From CBDBIK01 sp965206145 (lineage in GTDB: Bacteria > Pseudomonadota > Alphaproteobacteria > TMED109), in contig CBDBIK010000002.1 of NCBI GenBank assembly GCA_965206145.1, forward strand, positions 434,001-498,000: a stretch of 64,000 bases of DNA. Direction: 5' to 3'. Of the stretch, positions 53,401 through 61,164 are shown one piece after another. The notes under the pieces were generated by a model. That model searched no databases. It was not told the origin of the DNA and was given only the letters and a program-made list of their open reading frames with translations. How positions within the stretch are numbered: the stretch's first letter is position 1; each line of letters starts with the position of its first letter. The position numbers and the translations under genes are program-made.

Positions 53401-54269
53401 ATCACGGTTCGAAAAGAACCGTCCCCAGAGGTGAACTGGATTCCTCCTCGGAGGGGGATTCGAAGTGAGGAGAGATCTGCAAAGCCCTCCCCCGAACCTG
53501 CAAAATCAGCCGGAATGAAATCCTGGAAAGACAACTCTCCCGATAATTCTTCCGTCTCTCCTTCCAAACGAAGCTCACCCCGAATGCGGACTGCCTCTCC
53601 ATTTCCAGTCTGTAACAATGCCGCACCCTGTGCCGCCCATGCACCGAAGTCGCGTTCGATGGTCGTGTTTGTATCGCGCAAGTGCCAGGTGCGATTTGAA
53701 CCTTCGTTACGGAAATCAAATTCTCCGCCTGACAGCGAGACATGAAAGCTGCCTGCACCGGGTGAAAACGCCGGAAGCGCCTCTCCATCCGCACTGATTA
53801 AGGTGATGCCATCCGCATTCCGCACCACGCTCGCCCTTGGCGCGACGATCTTGATCTCTCCGGGAGATACCTCCCCCCCGACGAGTGCGGCAAGACCGAA
53901 AGCCACTTCCAAGCGCTCAGCGTCCGCCACGCGGCCACGATCCGGGTGATCAACACGAACTTCGATAAAGGTGATGTCGATCTGGCCCTGCCAGGGGGAC
54001 AAGGTCAGTGACAATTCGCCGAACGAGACGACGTAAGGTGTCGTCATGGCGTGAAGCCTCTCGGTGAAGCGGCTGGAAAATGACGATAAGTCCACCGGAG
54101 CGAGGGCGAGACGAAAAACAACGACGGCGACAAGTGCAAGGAAAGCGGTAGCGACGACGCTCAAGATGGCCAATACAAGCCCACCTCCGCGCATCACGAA
54201 GACACGAAAACGAGAAGGTGTGAGCGGCGAATTAGGGATCGGGGACACGCTGGTTGTTTCGTGATTCAC
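50451..54269 (-). CDS. Giant AsmA/YhdP-like envelope protein
   Basis: A 1272-residue protein with one N-terminal transmembrane helix (about 28-54) followed by a long periplasmic beta-rich region. The C-terminal part (about 1100-1250; GTFRLVGTPVFARLLQVAT, GVLIPGFVISEALAPG) resembles the AsmA/YhdP end. This superfamily (AsmA, TamB, YhdP) forms bridges that move phospholipid to the outer membrane. Two tandem repeats of about 115 residues are visible (about 228-352 and 344-470), each with GEL-F-D-(I/V)PA-FA and a trailing -EG--(I/V)R--GE-. Its start is 55 bases from glnE, divergent. Confidence 0.85.
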   Translation of the reverse strand: MNHETTSVSPIPNSPLTPSRFRVFVMRGGGLVLAILSVVATAFLALVAVVVFRLALAPVDLSSFSSRFTERLHAMTTPYVVSFGELSLTLSPWQGQIDITFIEVRVDHPDRGRVADAERLEVAFGLAALVGGEVSPGEIKIVAPRASVVRNADGITLISADGEALPAFSPGAGSFHVSLSGGEFDFRNEGSNRTWHLRDTNTTIERDFGAWAAQGAALLQTGNGEAVRIRGELRLEGETEELSGELSFQDFIPADFAGSGEGFADLSSLRIPLRGGIQFTSGDGSFRTVIEAEGGRGTLDLFPESFGGGSAHLAVDSLRFQASFDEATRAILLEEILLTVEGEQIRTEGEIQLGDAGTGNLSGELIFRDLVPAVFATLGGELDRLALFRVPLQGSFRFGLEDGFLRGAVNATGEGGAIDFPHGPLDDEETLLAVKEFGLRAGFDARTGRVIVEDALLEAEGMRVRATGEFGIEKNAPVRSDAKFEGNITARELIGRARAILGADAVAWLDSHLLASDVHQADVTLAFPDGLDGSGDAVFEAQTTNVEIDWRPGKPPFVVPKATLTIDGRRLAIRGSKGSVGPAMLSDISFTSPDIHDSVGAGIFVAWAHGAAGELLGLTGLNLDGPGLVRGQAKAGLRIRVPFVLAEGEDVGVDATFQNLELLPGFLPGALGETRIEELSGTAAYGPSGLDVRAEARIGEELALSEIHLAAQGMTAEATLEGRLEGDVQEMLSLGEIVLSGDAVTFPLMDEGVRGRGDLRFRLHVPLAGADEATIEGIEGTFEDLILLPGTLSGPFSPFGSEDISGTLKFHPGWLTVEGSGVFAGSDISFSWRDKVGEEVDEGRITQALTIEGTLRKEALALIGFDDYLEIGGTVDVQGSLVRPAGENQWRLTLDGDLSRATLGIPTFAWNKPLGAPLTARLSGGVGEEISRMSLLAAGENLAVEGVIAFASNGDIKSAWLDQFDIGETRGTSEIHVSPDGTINVLFVASFLDLRSILKVDVGNFPVPARVKISAQEVFAGGPVPFGPLRFDLVSGLQGIEEVKGSFGLPGNDILQLDAKRKGDSLEIRIEGTDAGEAAQALGMGNAIRDGPFTISATRDEIYPGKPISGQISMGTFRLVGTPVFARLLQVATLTGAFEAMVMGEGISFNAFDGDFTLEGRRVRVANGKASGFSMGMKFDGLMDIRAGMLDVTGVLIPGFVISEALAPGTIVGDIFTGLDGDGVFVVDFRVHGPADDPEIESSPLSLLLPGILRDLIQPLLEGGDSEESEEG

Positions 54270-54324
54270 TGTATTCTACAAGGTGCTAAAGGGCCGCACG
54301 ATTCTGGTCTGAGGTTCCTCCTCC

Positions 54325-57219
54325 ATGGCTGGCATAGGACGAACGATCCCCGGCAAGGGCGACAAAAAGCTCCGCGAGAGGGGCTGGGAGCTCTGGACCG
54401 CATCTGCCTCCGTCTCCCTGCCTGACGGTGCGCGGCCTTTGCTCGACACCGTGTTCGGGCACAGCTTTTTTCTCACTGACTGTGCTGTCTCCGAGCCTTC
54501 GGTCGTCCTTTCGTATGCGAGCGGGGGGCCTGAAGCTGCGCTCGTCACCGCACGCGAAGCCCTTCCCTCCGAAAAGGATGCGGTGGCCATGCCGGAAGCC
54601 GAGTTTGCCAAAATGCTCCGAATCGGGCGACGCCGAGCGGCACTTGCCATTGCTCTTGGCGACATCACACAAGACTGGCCTGTCCAGAGAACGCTCGCGG
54701 AATGGAGCGACTTCGCCTGCAATCTCCTTCGCATCAGCGGCTTTCACCTGCTCGGCAGCGATGCAGACAAATCAGGCTACGCAATCATTGCTCTGGGGAA
54801 ACTCGGAGCGAATGAGCTCAATTATTCAAGCGACATCGATTTCGTCGTCTTCTACGACTCGGAGGCTGAATGTTTCCCCGAGGAGGCCAGGAACGGCGAG
54901 GCTGAACGCCATTTCACCCGCCTCACACGACGACTCGTCAAGCTTTTTGAGGAGCGCACTGCCGACGGTTACCTGTTCCGAACTGATCTTCGCCTCCGGC
55001 CCGACCCCAGCTCGACGCCAGTCGCCGTCTCAGTTGAATTCGCGAAAAACTACTACGCCAGCCTCGGACAAAACTGGGAGCGGGCAGTGTTCATTCGGGC
55101 GCGGAGCGTTGCGGGCGACATCGAAGCGGGAGAGCGTTTCCTAGAGCAGATCTCTCCCTTCGTTTGGCGGCGTCAGCTCGATTTCGCCGCCGTCAAGGAT
55201 ATTCAGGCCATGCAACGCCAGGTGCGTAGGGGACGCAAGGAATTTCAAGTCGAAGGCTTCAATCTCAAGCTCGGAGCCGGTGGGATCCGCGACATCGAGT
55301 TTTTCCTCCAAACACGCCAACTCACGTGGGGCGGGCGGGACATCACAATGCGCAAACGTGGAACGGCGGAAGGCCTCGCCGCTCTCGCTTTCCAGGAGCG
55401 CCTGGAACCGGAGAGTGCTGAGGCACTCACGCGCCTCTACCGCTACCTGCGGACGGTGGAAAATCGCGTCCAGATGATGCGCGATGAACAAACGCACGAA
55501 GTGCCCAAAGATGTCGGAAAACGCTCTCTGCTCTCCTCGTTTCTCGGTTACCAAAACCTGGCCGCATTCGAGGAAGATCTTCGTCTATGCGTCGAGGAAG
55601 TTCAGGAAACTATTGCTGCCTGTTCCGGTGATGACAACGCTGGAACTCTCGCCTTGCCGGAGGGAGGCAATCTCGTGTTCACCGGGGTCGATCCTGATCC
55701 GGACACACTCACCACATTGTCGGGCCTCGGATTTTCCGCCCCGGAGAAAGTGATTCGCCAGATCTCCGGTTGGCATAGAGGGAGAATCCCTGCCACCCGA
55801 AACGAGCGCGGCCGAGAAATCCTGACCGAGATCACTCCTTCTCTGATCGACGCTTTTTCGCGTACTTCTGACCCCGATGCGGCCCATGCAGGCTTCGCAC
55901 GCTTCGCCGAGGGACTGCGGGCGGGCGTCGAGACGTTCTCCTTGTTCCAAAGCAACCCTACCCTTCTCCGAATCGTGACCCAGGTGATGGGATCGGCCCC
56001 CCTCGTCGGTGAGACGCTCGCCGCACGCCCCTGGCTACTCGATCACCTTCTCCACGCTCCCCTCGATCGCCCCCTACCCAGGAGGATCGAGATGGAAGAA
56101 GCCCTGGAGAACGAGCTCTCCCTTGGACGCGGAGACTACCAGGACGACCTCGATGCCTTCCGACGCTGGGCAGGCGAGCTTCGCATCATGCTTGCGGTGA
56201 AACTGCTTGAAGGACTCAGCAACCTCGACGAGACCAGTCGAACTCTGACGACAGGTGCAGACCTTGTACTCGAGCGTCTCTCCGTGCTCACGGCTCACGA
56301 GCTTGCCTTGGAGCACGGAGAAGTGAAGGGAGCGGCAGTTGCGTTTCTTGCACTTGGCAAGCTCGGGGGAGAGACCCTCCTCCCAGGCTCCGATTTGGAT
56401 TTCGTCTTCCTGTTCGATGCGGGTGAGGGTGATCCCCTTTCCGACGGCAAGCGTCCCCTTCCCTCCCCGCTCTATTTCAACCGCCTTGCGAACAGGACCG
56501 TGACCGCATTCTCAGCCCCTACCGGCGAGGGCATGCTCTGGGAGATCGACCTGCGGCTACGCCCGTACGGGAGCGACGGACCGCTTGCGACCCCGTTGCA
56601 CGCTTACGAGCGTTACTTCATGGAAGAAGCGTTGCCAGTGGAAATTCTCACCCTCGTCAGGAGCCGCGTGATCACCACCGACAAGGAATTCGGAGCGCGG
56701 ATCAACGCAGTCGTCGAGCGGGCGCTTGTCGAGGGACGAACTGATCGCGATCTCGCCGGTGGACTCCGCGACCTCCGGGGCAGGATCGCAAAGACTCATG
56801 GCACGAGAAATCCCTTCGCCGTAAAACATATCGCCGGAGGACTTCTCGACCTGGAACTGTTTACGCAGTATCTCGCCGTCACGTGCGCCCGTGAAATAAA
56901 GCGCCCCATTCGGGGAAGGATCCCCGATGTGCTGGACACGCTCGCAAGGGAAGGCGCAATCGATACGGAGACCGCGGGTGCACTCGCCGAGGCGGAGCGT
57001 CTTTATCGATCGGTCCAAGGTGTCCTCAGATTGACACTGCGAGAGCGTTACGATCCAGACAAGGCACCAAGGCCCCTAAACGACTTCCTGGGCCGCATCA
57101 CCGGTCTCGAGGTCCCCGGGACATTGCAGCAGAAGCTCGAAGAGGCGCAAGCCATGGTATGGAAGCTTTTTGACAGGCACGTGGTGCCCAAACCGGAAAA
57201 GCAGGAGCAGCAAACATGA
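54325..57219 (+). CDS. glnE: Glutamine synthetase adenylyltransferase/deadenylase
   Basis: A 964-residue bifunctional enzyme that adds and removes AMP on glutamine synthetase in answer to PII. Two nucleotidyltransferase domains are visible: the N-terminal deadenylase motif ALGKLGANELNYSSDIDF (about 156-173) and the C-terminal adenylylase motif ALGKLGGETLLPGSDLDF (about 676-693). Both keep the paired Asp residues. Its TGA overlaps the bcp ATG. PII (glnB) and glnA are not in the window. Confidence 0.96.
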   Translation: MAGIGRTIPGKGDKKLRERGWELWTASASVSLPDGARPLLDTVFGHSFFLTDCAVSEPSVVLSYASGGPEAALVTAREALPSEKDAVAMPEAEFAKMLRIGRRRAALAIALGDITQDWPVQRTLAEWSDFACNLLRISGFHLLGSDADKSGYAIIALGKLGANELNYSSDIDFVVFYDSEAECFPEEARNGEAERHFTRLTRRLVKLFEERTADGYLFRTDLRLRPDPSSTPVAVSVEFAKNYYASLGQNWERAVFIRARSVAGDIEAGERFLEQISPFVWRRQLDFAAVKDIQAMQRQVRRGRKEFQVEGFNLKLGAGGIRDIEFFLQTRQLTWGGRDITMRKRGTAEGLAALAFQERLEPESAEALTRLYRYLRTVENRVQMMRDEQTHEVPKDVGKRSLLSSFLGYQNLAAFEEDLRLCVEEVQETIAACSGDDNAGTLALPEGGNLVFTGVDPDPDTLTTLSGLGFSAPEKVIRQISGWHRGRIPATRNERGREILTEITPSLIDAFSRTSDPDAAHAGFARFAEGLRAGVETFSLFQSNPTLLRIVTQVMGSAPLVGETLAARPWLLDHLLHAPLDRPLPRRIEMEEALENELSLGRGDYQDDLDAFRRWAGELRIMLAVKLLEGLSNLDETSRTLTTGADLVLERLSVLTAHELALEHGEVKGAAVAFLALGKLGGETLLPGSDLDFVFLFDAGEGDPLSDGKRPLPSPLYFNRLANRTVTAFSAPTGEGMLWEIDLRLRPYGSDGPLATPLHAYERYFMEEALPVEILTLVRSRVITTDKEFGARINAVVERALVEGRTDRDLAGGLRDLRGRIAKTHGTRNPFAVKHIAGGLLDLELFTQYLAVTCAREIKRPIRGRIPDVLDTLAREGAIDTETAGALAEAERLYRSVQGVLRLTLRERYDPDKAPRPLNDFLGRITGLEVPGTLQQKLEEAQAMVWKLFDRHVVPKPEKQEQQT

Positions 57220-57701
57220 GCAAAGCGAACGATGTCGGGCTCCAGCCCGGCAATCAGGTTCCCGCATTCGACATGCCGACGGAACAGAAAAACGTCTCCC
57301 GAAACACGCTCAAGGGGGAACCCTTCATCCTCTACTTCTACCCGAAGGACGACACCTCGGGATGCACCAGGGAGGCGCTCGATTTCACGGCCGAGCGGAA
57401 AGCATTCGCTGCTGCAGGTGTCCGGGTGATCGGGGTTTCCAGGGATCCGCTCGCACGGCACGCGAAATTCCGCAAAAAACATAATCTCAAAGTGGAACTC
57501 GCCAGCGATGAAGACGGCACTGTCTGCGAACTCTTCGGAGTGTGGGTCGAGAAAAGCATGTACGGAAGACGTTACATGGGGATCGAACGGGCGACCTTTC
57601 TGGTCGATGCAAACGGACGGATCGTTCGCACCTGGAGAAAAGTCAAAATTCCCGGCCACGTTGCCGAGGTGCTCAAGGCCGCCCAAGATATCGCCCGCTG
57701 A
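57216..57701 (+). CDS. bcp: Thioredoxin-dependent peroxiredoxin, Bcp/PrxQ type
   Basis: A 161-residue thiol peroxidase. The peroxidatic Cys50 is in YPKDDTSGCT. The usual Bcp resolving cysteine five residues later is missing (TREALDF has none); the only other Cys is 104 (GTVCELF). It may therefore act as a 1-Cys enzyme or use Cys104. It overlaps glnE by four bases and converges on the sirtuin gene with a 19-base gap. Confidence 0.93.
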   Translation: MSKANDVGLQPGNQVPAFDMPTEQKNVSRNTLKGEPFILYFYPKDDTSGCTREALDFTAERKAFAAAGVRVIGVSRDPLARHAKFRKKHNLKVELASDEDGTVCELFGVWVEKSMYGRRYMGIERATFLVDANGRIVRTWRKVKIPGHVAEVLKAAQDIAR

Positions 57702-57720
57702 ACACAGAGCCTTGCGGGGC

Positions 57721-58434
57721 TTATCCGCCGGAAAACAGTTCCTCGACGAAAGCGGGAACGGTGGTCGTCGCAGGGCCGCGGTACACTTCTCCGAAAAGGT
57801 TCGCTGTCTCCGAAGGAACTGGGTTGAATTCCACCGTCCGAACATTGGGGCGTCGATTAACCTGGGAGACAAAGCCCGCCGCAGGCCACACGCTGCCTGA
57901 GGTTCCAATCGAAAGAAACATCGAGCAATCGTCCAGTGCCGCTTCGATTTCCTCCATTCGGAAAGGAATTTCCCCGAACCAGACCACGTCTGGACGAAGA
58001 TGACCGGTTTGGCCGCAAGCTTCGCATACCGCACCCTCCGCAACGTTTTCAGTCCATGCACGACCCTTCCCGCAGGAATCGCATCGCACCCGCGCAAGCT
58101 CTCCATGCATGTGGAGGACATTATTCGAGCCTGCGCGCTCGTGAAGATTGTCAATGTTCTGCGTTATCACGCACACCTCCGCCTCCCACTCTCTCTCAAG
58201 GCGTGCAAGGGCTCGGTGGGCGTCATTGGGCTGCACCTCGGAGTCCAGGAGCTGCTGTCGGCGTTCGTTGTAGAAACGGTTCACGCCCTCGGGATCGCGT
58301 GCAAACCCTCCCGGAGTAGCGACGTCTTCCAGATTCACCTGGCTCCAGACACCGCCCTCATCACGGAAGGTGTAAAGGCCAGATTCTCGCGAAATTCCGG
58401 CTCCCGTCAGAACAACGACAGCCCCCCGGTTCAT
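57721..58434 (-). CDS. cobB: NAD-dependent protein deacylase, sirtuin class III
   Basis: A 237-residue Sir2 enzyme. GAGISRESGLYTFR (11-24) and TQNIDNLHE (91-99) form the NAD site, His110 in HMHGE is the catalytic base, and Cys118, 121, 137 and 140 bind zinc. Tyr55 and Arg58 (FYNERR) are the pair that in class III sirtuins accepts succinyl-lysine. The start overlaps the prfB stop by four bases. Confidence 0.94.
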   Translation of the reverse strand: MNRGAVVVLTGAGISRESGLYTFRDEGGVWSQVNLEDVATPGGFARDPEGVNRFYNERRQQLLDSEVQPNDAHRALARLEREWEAEVCVITQNIDNLHERAGSNNVLHMHGELARVRCDSCGKGRAWTENVAEGAVCEACGQTGHLRPDVVWFGEIPFRMEEIEAALDDCSMFLSIGTSGSVWPAAGFVSQVNRRPNVRTVEFNPVPSETANLFGEVYRGPATTTVPAFVEELFSGG

Positions 58435-59550
58435 TTTCCCGCATCCCCTCTGCCGCCGAGACGCGAGGCAAGCGCAGCGGACAGAAACCCATCGATGTCA
58501 CCATCGAGCACCGCCTGGGGATTGCTCACCTCAACGCCCGTACGCAGGTCTTTCACCATCTGGTGCGGCTGTAGAACATAAGAACGGATTTGGTGGCCCC
58601 AGCCAATTTCCGTCTTCTGCGGCACCATCGCCTGACGTTCCTCATCGCGGCGCTGCAGCTCAAGCTCGAAAAGCCGGGAGCGAAGCATCTTCATCGCTGT
58701 CGCACGATTCTGGTGCTGAGAGCGCTGGCTCTGGCACTGGACGACGATGCCTGTCGGCTGATGAACGATCCGCACCGCTGAATCGGACTTGTTCACGTGC
58801 TGCCCGCCCGCGCCTGAGGCGCGGTAGGTGTCGACCCGAAGGTCTTTATCTTCGATCTCCACCTCGAATTCGTCGTCCACCACCGGGTAGATGCCGACAC
58901 TGGCGAAACTTGTGTGCCGGCGGGACTGGGCATCAAAAGGCGAAATCCTGACCAGCCTGTGAACGCCGGACTCCGTCTTGAGCCATCCATAGGCGCTGTC
59001 CCCCTTAACCCGCACAGTCACCGACTTGATCCCCGCTTCCTCGCCATCGCTTTGGGAGAGGATCTCCGGCTTACAGTCATGCACTTCCGACCATCGCAAG
59101 TACATGCGAAGCAGCATTTCCGCCCAGTCTTGGCTCTCGGTACCTCCAGCCCCGGCATGGATTTCTAGGTAACAGTCGTTTCCGTCCGCCTCGCCGGAAA
59201 GCAGCGTCTCAGTTGCTCGACGGTGAGCTGTCTTCTGCAGTGAGCGAAGATCGTTTTCCGCCTCGGCGATGGCCTCAATGTCTTCCTCCTCCTCGGCGAG
59301 CGAGATGAGAGAGACCGTGTCTTCAAGCTCCTGCTCGAGGTTCTCAAGAGCAGAGATCCGTCCCTCAAGAGAGCTGCGGGCGCGCATGCATTTCTGGGCG
59401 CGTTCAGGATTGTCCCAGAGTGCGGGGTTTTCCGCCTCGGCATTCAGTTCCGCAAGACGTTTACGGGATTCTTCTGGGTCAAAGATGCCTCCCGAGCAGG
59501 GTAAGGGATTCTCGGACCTCGGCAGCGATGTCCTCAAGTTCAGTGCGCAT
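58431..59550 (-). CDS. prfB: Peptide chain release factor 2, with programmed +1 frameshift
   Basis: A 372-residue RF2 that reads UGA and UAA. The ATG at 59550 follows AGGAG. The first frame encodes 23 residues (MRTELEDIAAEVRESLTLLG then RHL) and meets TGA at 59479-59481. Skipping one base at CTT-TGA-C continues with DPEESRKRLAELN in the +1 frame to 58431. The SPF tripeptide (in RISPFDAQ) and the GGQ motif (GAGGQHVNKS) are intact. A single-frame reading from 59537 gives a wrong N-terminus. Confidence 0.96.
59478..59493 (-). promoter_or_regulatory. RF2 autoregulatory frameshift site
   Basis: The minus strand reads GGGAGG-CAT-CTT-TGA-C. The GGGAGG (59488-59493) is an internal Shine-Dalgarno-like element three bases before CTT, followed by the in-frame TGA (59479-59481). 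This is the classic bacterial prfB arrangement in which low RF2 lets the ribosome slip +1. Confidence 0.95.
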
Positions 59551-59724
59551 GGCCACTCCTGCTCTCGCTCCGCACGGCGAACCGCCTACGCGCTTCCGCG
59601 ACGATGCCGCGACACGAAAGTCCCCGAGTCGCGTTCAAGGGGAGGGTGAGAAAAACGACGAGATCAAGGCTTTCTCGCACGAAAACCGACACTCCGCAAC
59701 CAATCCAGGAGATGGATATACACG

Positions 59725-61164
59725 CTAATCCAGCCCTTTTGCCGTTTCCTGGACCGCCTCCCAGGTCTTCTCGATGTCGTGAGTGCGTGTGCTTCTCTGC
59801 CCAATTGCAAAGCGAATCGAAAACTTTTCCTGAATCCTACACGAACTGAGATAGGCGATGCCCGATCTGTTCACCCTGCAAAGAATCTCTTCGTTCATTC
59901 GGTCTAGTTCCTCGCCGTCGAGCAAGGCATCGGGCTGGAAACGAAAGTTCACTAAAGAAAGTGACCTCGGTGCCGTGAGCTCAAAGCCGTCCGTTCCGTC
60001 AATCCACGACTCCAAGCTTTCCGCCATGCGGATGTGATCGGAAATCATGCGACGCAATCCTTCAACTCCATAGCTTCGAATCACAAACCAGAGTTTGAGG
60101 GCCCGAAACCGTCGTCCGAGAGGAACACTCCGGTTCCGATACTCGATCGCGCCACCCTGCGACCCACCTTTCAGGTACTCCGGAAACACTGACAGTGTGC
60201 GTTCCAGGTCCTCGACCGAGCGGACATAGTGGGCCGAGCAGTCGAAGTTCGTGAACATCCACTTGTGTGGATTGAAAACAAAGCTGTCTACGTGTTCAAC
60301 GCCCTCGATCATCCAACGAAAATCCTCCAGCACAAGCGCAGCTCCGGCCCAAGCCGCGTCCACGTGGAGAAACACCCCTTCCCGTCTGCAAATCTCGGCA
60401 ATGGGGCCGAGGGGGTCGATCGCACCAACAGCTGTGGTCCCGAGCGTTGCGACGACGCAAGCCGGAGTGAGACCCGCCTCCTGGTCCTTGCGGATCATTT
60501 TTACCAACTGCGCAGGATCCATCGCGAACGTACCATTGGTCGGTACCTTGCGAAGATTATCCAGCCCGAAGCCTGCGATCATCGCATCCTTTTCGATCGA
60601 GGAGTGCGTTTCCTGGGATATGTAGATCGTGAATGGTCCAAGCCCCGTAAGTCCTCTTTGATTCCCCTGCCATTCGCTCGCCCGCTCGCGAGCCATCAAG
60701 AGGGCAACCAAGGACGCGCTTGATGCCGAATCCTGAATCACCCCCTCGAAACCCTTGGGAAGCCCGATCATCCGGCGGAGCCATTCGAGGGTACGGGTTT
60801 CCAACTCGGTTCCCGTCGGCGAGGTTTCCCACGTCATGCACTGCGCACCCAGCGAGGCGGTCAGCATCTCAGCCAGCACCGAGGGTGGGCTGTTGTTTGC
60901 GGGAAAGAAACCGAAGAAACGCGGGTGCTGCCAATGAGTGATGCCAGGCATCACCACCTCTTGGAAATCCCGGAAAATCTCCTCCATCGGCTCGCCCTTC
61001 CCTGGTGGTTCGTCGGGCAGGCGCGCCTCCACCTCACCGGGTTCAAGTTTTGAGCGTACGGGAAGTTCTTTTACTTTCCCCATGTAATCCGCCATCCAGT
61101 CGACCAATTCCCGTCCATGTTGGCGGAATTCGACGGCATCCATACCTTGCTCCTTTTCGCTCAT
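59725..61164 (-). CDS. PLP-dependent aromatic amino acid decarboxylase-like protein
   Basis: A 479-residue group II decarboxylase. The PLP lysine is Lys301 in NPHKW, with His187 (ETHSSIEKDA) and Asp269 (HVDAAW) as cofactor contacts and Tyr330 in the mobile loop FPEYLKG, all as in DOPA/aromatic decarboxylases. The substrate cannot be fixed from sequence. It overlaps the acyl-CoA ligase gene by four bases; the 174-base gap to prfB shows a GC-rich stem (near 59600-59630) but no clear terminator or promoter. Confidence 0.9.
   Translation of the reverse strand: MSEKEQGMDAVEFRQHGRELVDWMADYMGKVKELPVRSKLEPGEVEARLPDEPPGKGEPMEEIFRDFQEVVMPGITHWQHPRFFGFFPANNSPPSVLAEMLTASLGAQCMTWETSPTGTELETRTLEWLRRMIGLPKGFEGVIQDSASSASLVALLMARERASEWQGNQRGLTGLGPFTIYISQETHSSIEKDAMIAGFGLDNLRKVPTNGTFAMDPAQLVKMIRKDQEAGLTPACVVATLGTTAVGAIDPLGPIAEICRREGVFLHVDAAWAGAALVLEDFRWMIEGVEHVDSFVFNPHKWMFTNFDCSAHYVRSVEDLERTLSVFPEYLKGGSQGGAIEYRNRSVPLGRRFRALKLWFVIRSYGVEGLRRMISDHIRMAESLESWIDGTDGFELTAPRSLSLVNFRFQPDALLDGEELDRMNEEILCRVNRSGIAYLSSCRIQEKFSIRFAIGQRSTRTHDIEKTWEAVQETAKGLD

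Noticed and set aside
54270..54324. Promoters in the AsmA-like/glnE divergent gap
   Set aside because: TAGAAT on one strand and TTGTTT with TACAAG on the other are weak, and no matching partner boxes were found for confident calls.
57702..57720. Bidirectional terminator between bcp and cobB
   Set aside because: AGCC/GGCT makes only a 4-bp stem without a T run.
59482..59537. Single-frame start of prfB
   Set aside because: The translation MRTSLPRSENPLPCSGG is not RF2-like; the true N-terminus is in the other frame and joins by +1 frameshift.
59600..59690. Terminator or leader structure between the decarboxylase gene and prfB
   Set aside because: A 6-bp CGCGAC/GTCGCG stem and a 7-bp stem with a wobble are present, but T runs are 10 or more bases away and pairing could be chance at this composition.
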